A stretch of DNA of 64,000 nucleotides from Terebella lapidaria (Eukaryota > Annelida > Polychaeta > Terebellida > Terebellidae), in NCBI GenBank assembly GCA_949152475.1, contig OX424570.1:3026181-3090180 (forward strand). The letters are read 5' to 3'. The notes under the pieces were generated by a model. The model made no database searches. It saw only the letters and a program-made list of their open reading frames with translations, and was not told the DNA's origin. Each line of letters opens with the position of its first letter. The stretch's first letter is position 1. Positions 49,801 through 58,800 of this stretch are shown one piece after another. A program made the position numbers and the translations under genes.

Positions 49801-52800
49801 CGGCCGTTCTCGTGACGATAGGGACTACTACTACCGTCGGGAGCGTGCGGACCGCAGGGACTACTCCTCCAGGGATTCTCACGGTAGCCGTGGAGAGAAA
49901 AGTTCACGCTCGGACTACGACCGTGTGAGGGAGCCCAAGCGTCCCGCTTCAGACCACGCCCCTAGGTCTGAAGGTGAGCAACACGCGGCCGGGTCGTCCT
50001 CTGTTGCTGTTTTGGAGCCTCCAGTCTCGTTGCCTCCCCCCCCGGCAGACCAGATCTCGGATGAACCTCCAGTCAAGAAGCCGCGGGTGGCTAGCCCGGC
50101 TAGGTCTGCCGACTCCTCAGCTACGGCCGGTACCTCCAAGCCTTCCTCCTCCAAGTCTGACGACGACACCTTTGCCCAGGTCCGCGTTTGGGTTCAGGAG
50201 GCCTTCCCTGACGAGATTGAGCTACCTGTAGCCAAGGGGACTTCTTATACGTCGGTGGGTGAGCGTGTGCTCCACGCCCGTCAGCAGCCGGAGCCGGACG
50301 TGCGCTTCCCGTGGTCCGAGGGTATCTTGTCAGTACGGACTCTAGTGGAAGAGAAGATCGTCCCAGTCAATGGACAGCCCCTACGAGCTGGCAAGTTCGC
50401 CTCGTGCTTCCAAGGACAATTAAAGCACTACCAGTCTACGGATTGCGGTAGCACTCTGGAGGCAGCGGCGGTGAATGACGACCTGTCAGTCATCGCCCCT
50501 GGGCTCAAGTCCTCGAGTGTTACCGCTACACTTTCGGACTCAGATCTCAAGACCTGGGAATCTTACCCGCGTCGGGTACAACTGGTTGCCAACACCCTCG
50601 ACTGGCTCTCGGGCCTCCTCAGCGTGCAGGTCGACCGTCTGGCCCCCGGTTCGGTTCCAGCGGACGCCGATTTGGACACGGATGCCACTGTTCAAGTACC
50701 GGTGTCGGAGTTGCTGCGCATCAAGAGGACTCTTTCCTCCGTTAACAAGTGTGTGGGACAGATTACGAAGGAGTCGCACGTGGAGTGGGCCAACGTCGTT
50801 CTCAGGCGACGGGACGCTTTTCTCAAGAGATCTACCTCCAAGCTGTCGGACGCCTTCAAGTCCAAGTTACGCACGTCCTCGGTCTTTGGTCCTCGCCTCT
50901 TTGACCCGGATGTCCTGGCCAAGGCAGGCCAGGCGGTTGCCCAGGAAGCGGACCTTCTCAGCAAATTTAACTTAGTTAAATTGGTGGAACGCCAGGAGAA
51001 GAAGCCTGCGGCATCCTCTTCCTCGTCGTTCAAGATCCCGAAGGTCAAGGCCACGGAGTCGAAACAGCAGTCTCAGTCGTCTCAGTTTTCTAAAGGCTCC
51101 AAGTTTGACAAGAACAAGAAGTCGACTAACTCTTCACGTGGAGGTCGCGGCGGCAGTGGATCCTCGTCTTCTGCCAAGCCTCAGCCCCGCTCCTGATGTG
51201 TCCCAGACGCTCCCACGGAACCACGATTCGGATGTATCCCCCGTGGGAGCTCGTCTTCAGGCCTTTTGGCCAGTCTGGGATACGGAATTCGAGGACTGTC
51301 TAGTAACTACCATACTGCGTCACGGGTACCGGATTCCCTTCAGTCAGGCGCCTCCTCTCTCCCCTCTACCGATAGCGTTCGCATCCTACGCCCCGGGGTC
51401 GGAGAAGTTTGCGGTCCTGGGCGCCCTCGTGTCCGAGATGCTCCTCAAGGAAGCCACGGAGAAGGTGACCCAGAACTCTCCCGGCTTCTACAGTCGTCTG
51501 TTTGTCGTCCCCAAGCTCACGGGCGGCTGGCGACCGATAATCGACCTCAGTCCCCTGAACAAGTTTGTCTCCAAGGAGAAGTTTTCCATGGAGTGCCCAC
51601 GGACGGTTCTACTGTCTCTGCGCAGCGGGGACTGGATGACCTCCATAGATCTGAAAGATGCCTACTTTCACATCCCGATTCATCCCTCATCACGGCCCTA
51701 CCTTCGTTTCCAGTGGGGCAACGTGATCTACCAGTTCCGTGCTCTGTGTTTCGGCCTCTCCACCGCCCCGTTCCTGTTCACCAGGGTGTTTCAGCCGGTA
51801 TCGGCGTGGGCGCACCGCAGGGGGATTCGTCTCACGAGGTATCTGGACGATTGGCTGATTACGGCCACGGACCAGCAGACGGTGGCCGCACACACGGACC
51901 AGATCGTTCGGCTTTGTCAGCGAGTCGGTCTCATTATAAATTTCAAGAAGTCAGACTTGGCTCCTTCCCAGCGTGTCACCTACCTCGGGATGGACATCGA
52001 CACGCAGTCCTTCCTGACACGTCCGACGGCAGATCGTATTCAACGTTTGAACGGCGTTCTACGGTCTTTCTCCATCGGGGTTCCCGTCGCGGCGGTGGTG
52101 TTCCTGAGGCTCCTAGGTCACATGGTGTCGCTAGAGAAGATCGTCCCTGGTGCACGGTTGCGCATGCGGGCGATCCAGTTCCACTTGAAGGACCACTGGT
52201 CTTCCGAGCAGGACTTGTCAACTCTGGTTCCGGTGGTTTCCGCTCTCCAGCCAGATCTCCTCTGGTGGTCCGATCCAGTCAACCTGCTACGGGGTCATCC
52301 GATTCACGAGTTGGAGCCCGACTTTCTCCTGTTCTCCGACGCGTCTCGCCTCGGTTGGGGTGCTCACCTCGGCGAAAGTCAAGTCTCCGGTCTCTGGTCG
52401 GCGGCCGATCTCCGGCATCACATCAATTGGCTGGAGCTCAGGGCTGTCTGGTTGGGCCTGCGCCATTTTCATCAGACGGTTGCCGGGTCCACGGTACTGG
52501 CCATGACCGACAACACGACGGTCGTCGGCTATATCAAGAATCAGGGGGGGACACGATCAAGGGAGCTAAGCGCCTTGACTCGAAGAATCTTGGAGTGGGC
52601 GGAATCCCAGGATGTCAGTCTTCTGGCCCGACACATCCCGGGCTCCATGAACACCATCGCCGACGCCCTTTCGAGGAAGGGTCCGGTTTCCACGAACTGG
52701 TCTCTGAACCCTCAGGTTTGCAGTCACCTGTGGCGTCTTTGGGGTCAGCCTCACTTGGACCTGTTCGCCACGTTCCAGAACAATCGTCTACCTCTCTATG

Positions 52801-55800
52801 TGTCCCCGTTCCCGGACCCTCATGCCTGGGCAGTCGACGCCCTCGCTCAGGACTGGTCCATCCTATGGGCGTACGCTTTTCCTCCGTTCTCACTGATTCC
52901 CGTGGTTCTACAGAGGATTCGGTTAAGCTCGGCCCAGATCATCTTGGTGGCTCCCTGCTGGCCAGCCAAGCCTTGGTTTCCGGAACTCCTGGAGCTTCTG
53001 ACGGATCTTCCACGGTTGTTACCACCGATCCCCAGCCTGCTTCGTCAGGGACGTCAGTTTCACGAGCATCTGGGCGTTCTCCATCTTCACGCGTGGAGAT
53101 TATCAGGCGTTCATTCAGAAAGGCTGGCTTTTCGAAGAACGCTGCCAAGCGGATGTCCAGAACAGTTCGGTCATCCTCAGAGCGATTATATCAAGCCAAG
53201 TGGAGAGTCTTCTCTTCTTGGTGTGGTCGACGGCAAGTTGATCCACGCCGTCCCCCTCTCCCTACGGTAGCGGACTTCTTTGTCTGGTTGAGAGACAAGC
53301 GCAAGAGGGCGCTTACTACTGTCAAGGGATACCGTGCGGCATTGTCTAATGTGCTAGCTTCTCACGGTTTGGACATTTCTACATCACGGGAGATTTCGGC
53401 CCTGTTCAAGTCCTTCGCCCAGGATTTGCCTCCGGTCTCCCGCGCACCAAAATGGGACTTGTCATTGGTCCTTTGTAGCCTCAATGAATCTCCATATGAG
53501 CCTCTCGAGGAAGCGGAGCTTCGTTTTCTCACGCACAAGACTGTGTTCCTGTTGGCCCTTGCTTCCGCGAAGCGGGTCAGTGAGCTTCAGGGACTGTCTG
53601 CGGAGGTCTTACACCCGGAAGATTGGTCTTCTGTTACCCTCCAGTACCATCTGGGGTTTCTTGCCAAGACCGAAACTCCTTCTGCCCTGGCGGCTGGGAT
53701 GCGAACGTTCTCTGTCCCTGCCTTATCTCAGTTGGCGACTGACTGTGGGGATCTGTCCCTGTGTCCGGTGCGTGCGTTACGGTTGTATCTGAAGAGGACT
53801 AAGCCTTCACGACCAAGGGAATCTCACCTCTTTCTCCCGTTTTCGGCATCGAGAGGACAGGTCTCCAAGAACACGATCTCGCTTTGGATCAAGGCTGTTG
53901 TTACACGTGCTTACAGTAAGGATCGTCGGGACCTACATCAGCTCTACGGTCGTACGGCTCACGAGGTTCGCGCCATCTCCACTTCCTGGTCGTTTGCACA
54001 CAACATGTCACTTCAGGATCTCATGAAGGCAGCCACTTGGAGATCTCACTCTACGTTTTCCTCATTTTACCTGCGCGATGTATCGCTCCTCGCGGATGAC
54101 CTCTATCATCTGGGACCCATCGTCGCAGCACAAGTCATCGTGCAACCCACTGCTTCTTCTGCCAAGAGTCCGGGGGGGGAGCGCCGTCTCAACACCTAGC
54201 TACGGCTCATCGCCTCACAAGGGACTCGACGACAGGTATGTAATCTCAGATTCTTCTGGATTACAAAGTATCTCTCAGTATACTATTAACTTCCGAGCTA
54301 CTCTGTGGTTAATTAGTATTATAATTACTATAGGAAAGGAGCGGGTTCCTTATCCTTTATACAGTAATTATAGTCACTGGTATTATGCATAGTTCTCATC
54401 CTTCTACTTTCAGGGGATGATCTTGTGCAAGGCGTACTTTCTCTCTGAGGGGCCCACCACCGGCAGGCCATTCCCCAGAGTCAGAGGTAAGTATCGCTTA
54501 GCATAACAAATCAAAAGTTCTAAAATAACTTTTATTTTTATACTATGCATACTTACCTCTGACGTTGGATGGTCCCACCCTCCTCCCCGCTGATTATCTT
54601 CTTGTCTTTTCAGAAGATAACCTTCAGTGATCAAGTGTTGCAACTCAACAAAAGTGAACTGGGAGGCAGTGGACCGGCACGATTATGCTACCACACGGAG
54701 GGTGAACTGCTCAGGTAACTACCATTACTAACGCAGGGTCTAAACGGACCGGCTAACTTTCGTTTAGCTTTTTCACCCATATTTCATGTGTGGTTGGCGA
54801 ATGAGGGCTCGCCAATTACACGACCCCAGAGTCAGAGGTAAGTATGCATAGTATAAAAATAAAAGTTATTTTAGAACTTTTGATATTTGTCGATAAATAT
54901 GCAATATTTGGTCTCGTGAATTAATGCAAGCCCAAGGTAGATTTTCCGACTTTTATGGCAGCATCATTGTGGAAACGATATATATGAACATGTTCCGTGA
55001 ATACCACTTTATTTGCTATGATACAACATGCACAGTTCTTGTGTTTATCTTGTGAAAAGTCCACAAACAACACAAAAGGACATCGTGAAGGGGTATTGGA
55101 TTTTTGATGGAAGTTATTTTTGCTCAGTGCTACAAACATCAACATAACTTTCTTGCTGAAATTGATATTTGGATTATGGGCTGTGGCTTCAACAACTTTG
55201 TGATTCAGCAGCATTTTACTTTTGTCTTTCCACATATAATGCAAAAAGCATAAAGTTAAATGCTAAACTTGGATGGCCAGTGGTCAATGGGACGAATTAT
55301 GTATCAAAACAAGCAATTATGGATTTATTAGTCAATACATGTACTTAATTGCCATATGATGGCCGATTTAAATCGAGAATTTGCCAAAAACTCTTCTAGG
55401 GTGCTCTTGCATGGAACAATGAATTAAATAGGATTATCTTGACTTGCTGTGGATTATGCTGTGTGTATATGTTAAGTACTAGATTTCAGAAGTTAAGTGG
55501 TTGTCAACCTCGCTATTGGACATGGAACAAATAACGGATTTTGAACTTATGATGGAATAACTCGAAAGGAATGACAGGCTTACATATGTATATATTGCAC
55601 TGATAATCAGATATAACTGTCAAACAGATGTCTTCATTCAGTTCATTCTAGAAGATGGGCTAGGAATGTGAATTTGAATTCTTGAAAGAAAATTCATGTA
55701 CGAGAAAGTGACATTGTTGTCTTGAATTGTGTTTTTGGAATACCTCAAAAGTCAGCAGAATGCATTGGGTTTGGTTGTTGTTGGATAAATATAAACACAG

Positions 55801-58800
55801 CAATGACCAAACGGGGAAGATGGGATATCCCAGTGAACAGTTGCAGATCGATTTGCGTTCAACGAAAAACAAAGGTGTTCAGCCCAAAAAGGACGAGAGG
55901 TCAATAAGAGAACGGTTAAAATGTCCATCTCTCCCACAAATTGTTAATCGAAAAGATGCGGAGAAGGGCGAAAATGCTCTGGCATCCTCGTCTTGGTACC
56001 ATATCACAAGTTACAAAAGTGTGCGTCTACCGCGGATTGTGTTCGTTGATAGTTTACAGGTGGCTCAAGTCGAGGTCAGTTCTGTAGATCGAGTGGTGAC
56101 ACTATTAGTGATCAAACAGTACTGTAGGATATATAGATGTACATGTATGCACGTTGTGGAGAATTGATATATGTTTACTTGCTCATATTCAGTTGTATGA
56201 ACTGAAGAATTTTTATTTCGTTGAATCATGCACATTGCCTTATATTTAACTATCAACTTTTCCTTGATTATAAATCACATGTATGTGTCCATGCATATGT
56301 TTTTAATCACAATATCTCATATTTTGAACAATTTTGTCTGTTTTGAGCAGTCCTACCTAGAGAACCAGCTGTTACCGTCAGACCCCGGAACAAAATCAAT
56401 CAAGGGGTCAAAGGTCGCGAGTCATGCTTCAAGGGCGTATGAAGGTCAGTATGTCTGGGCGAAGTGACCTTCTGATGCAAAAAAGGAAGTAATGAAGACA
56501 TCTGGAATATAGTGAATGTTTGTGTCGTCATATATGGATTTTTGTCGTGAAAAAAAATTATTTATTTTAATTTTATTATTTGATTAATGTTTGTCATTGA
56601 TGGTTGTCGTGTTGTGAGATTTTTGTGTAACTCAATGATTTGAACTTTTTTTCCCATTTTGAATAACCAAACTGTTTGCATTTTGTTGTGTTTTGTTTTT
56701 GTTCGATCTATGATGGTTACAAAGAACATTTTGGCTGAAATCATATATGATTTTATACAAATATGTAGCCTTGAACACTCACATTAATATGTCATAAACC
56801 AGAGTGAATATCTGGGGTTTTGAAACCAGACATTTCTCAGTGAAATATCTGAAATTGGAAAGCTGAGATTTTTTTGTAACTATGAGACTACTGAATTTGT
56901 TGGAAGGTACATAATATACTACATTCATTATGCGCCTCTTCCTTTCCCGACCAATAGAATCAATTGACAGTCTGACATCGTATGCTATAAGTCAATATGG
57001 CCACCAGTTGCCAGGCATCTCTGAGGAAGAGGTTGACAGTTTCCATGGTAATCGAGGAATTACGCAATAGATAGAGCATGATTCTAGATAGTTTTCTATC
57101 AGATGTTAGGCAGTTTTCATTGAAGGTGCTGGTACTAATATCATGTTGTTAAGACTTGACTAAAATATTTCGGATTCTCAACAAATTTGTCAGGATTTCT
57201 GTAGGTAGATTTCAAACTTTATACTCTCATGATTTAGCTAGATACCATATGATATAGATCATTTTCAGTATATGTACATGTAGTCCACATCCGGGCACGC
57301 TGCTTCCTCAAATGCACAAAATATTGATTTCACAACTAGCTGAATTTAGCGTATTTACTGACAACTTATATCACATGTATGCTTTAGAGACTGTGTTGTG
57401 CAAGCGCATTTGAATTTTGTTGTCTTTTGGTGTCGTTCACTAACATTTCCAACACTTTAACCACCTTTCCCCGCTAGCGAGTCCCGTTTATGTGCGAACA
57501 ATCATGCTGCACGAGCGTGAGCATGCTGGTAAGATATCTATACAGCAGGGCAGCTGAAATCAGACATGGGATGAAATTATAAGTAAAATCAAGGCTTTAG
57601 ATGTGGACTTGTACAGGAGTTAGCACATTCAATAAACCCCTGCTTTGAAATAATTTAATTGTAAACTAAGATGACAGCCGAGCTTATGTCGGAAATGATC
57701 TACCGGTAGTACCCCTAAACATGCTAAAAGAAAAGATAAATCTACCCTGTATCATGATACCACTATACAATTATACAGACACGTACATACATGTATGAAT
57801 GTTAATTACATAACATTTATATGTTTTACATAGAAGCTGCCTTTAAAGCACAGACACTTACCTTTTACCGTATGTGTTGTAATACCTACAATAGTTTTAT
57901 AGAGAATTTTGCTTTTGCCAATGTGCATACATCTATAGCTCTATAGTTCTTTTTTTTGTGACATTTGGAATGCAGTTAGAAAGATATTCATATATTGCAC
58001 ATGCAGATATATGATTAATCTTTCTGGTGAATAAACTATATGATTTGTTGAATGAAATGGATGCCGTTTATGTTATATATCATACCGTGTTTCATACATG
58101 TCATTTAACCACTAATGGCTAACCTCTTTATCATGTTAATACTTTGTTACCACCCAACCCCATCCTGCGTGGCTTACCAGATGGACTAGTTTTACTAACA
58201 CCTAACATGGAAACATTCCCTGATATAAAAACCATTCCTGGTGAGTGTGAATCGATAAGGTGTAAAGCATCTGTATAACATTTATAATATTTATAGAACA
58301 AATGGCAAACTAAAACTACAATATTGTGTGTTGCCTTTTACCATGGCTGAAAATAAGACAGAGTGAAATCATATGCATGTTATAATAAGATAGTACAATC
58401 ATTATTCGTACATATAATAACCTGTATGATAAACATGTTCATTCTGGAGGGAAATATGTATACACTAGTTTTGATCTGAAATGTTAAAAATTCATCAAAA
58501 GTAAGATGTTGATCATCATTTGGTTCAGAAACAAGATTGAGTTAAACTTTTATGAATATGATTTATAAGACGGGTTTTATTATGTTTACTGAGCTTAAAA
58601 ATAAACAAAAACTTTTTTTCAAACCCACCCCAAACAGCACGCCAACAAATCCTGCCGGAGACAGTGGGCAAGAAGGAGTACGTGAACGGCGTCCCCGTCG
58701 TTCAGATCAAAGAGACTCTGCCGTCACTGGACGGAAGTCTCGGCCGATCCAGTCGGTACTCGGGCGGCTACGCTCAGTCCCAGTGGGCGGGGCAGTCAGG

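Larger units (their letters stand above)
48375..54884 (+). mobile_element. Complete DIRS-type tyrosine-recombinase retrotransposon
   Basis: About 6.5 kb with the full DIRS architecture. The left inverted repeat (48390-48596) is the reverse complement of the right one (54645-54846). An internal complementary region at 54480-54560 contains the reverse complement of both outer ends fused together (cgcttagcataacaaat next to caaaagttctaaaataac), which defines the element ends at about 48375 and 54884 and acts as the template that joins the circle in this class. There is no target-site duplication, as expected for recombinase integration. Three long frames encode gag, RT/RNase H and recombinase, none interrupted, so this copy looks young. 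It sits in the same orientation as the KIAA2012-like gene, inside its intron 6. Confidence 0.93.

Noticed and set aside
48693-49928. Long alternative frames on both strands within the DIRS gag
   Set aside because: GC-rich shadow frames without motifs; the gag frame has the Cys knuckles and full length.
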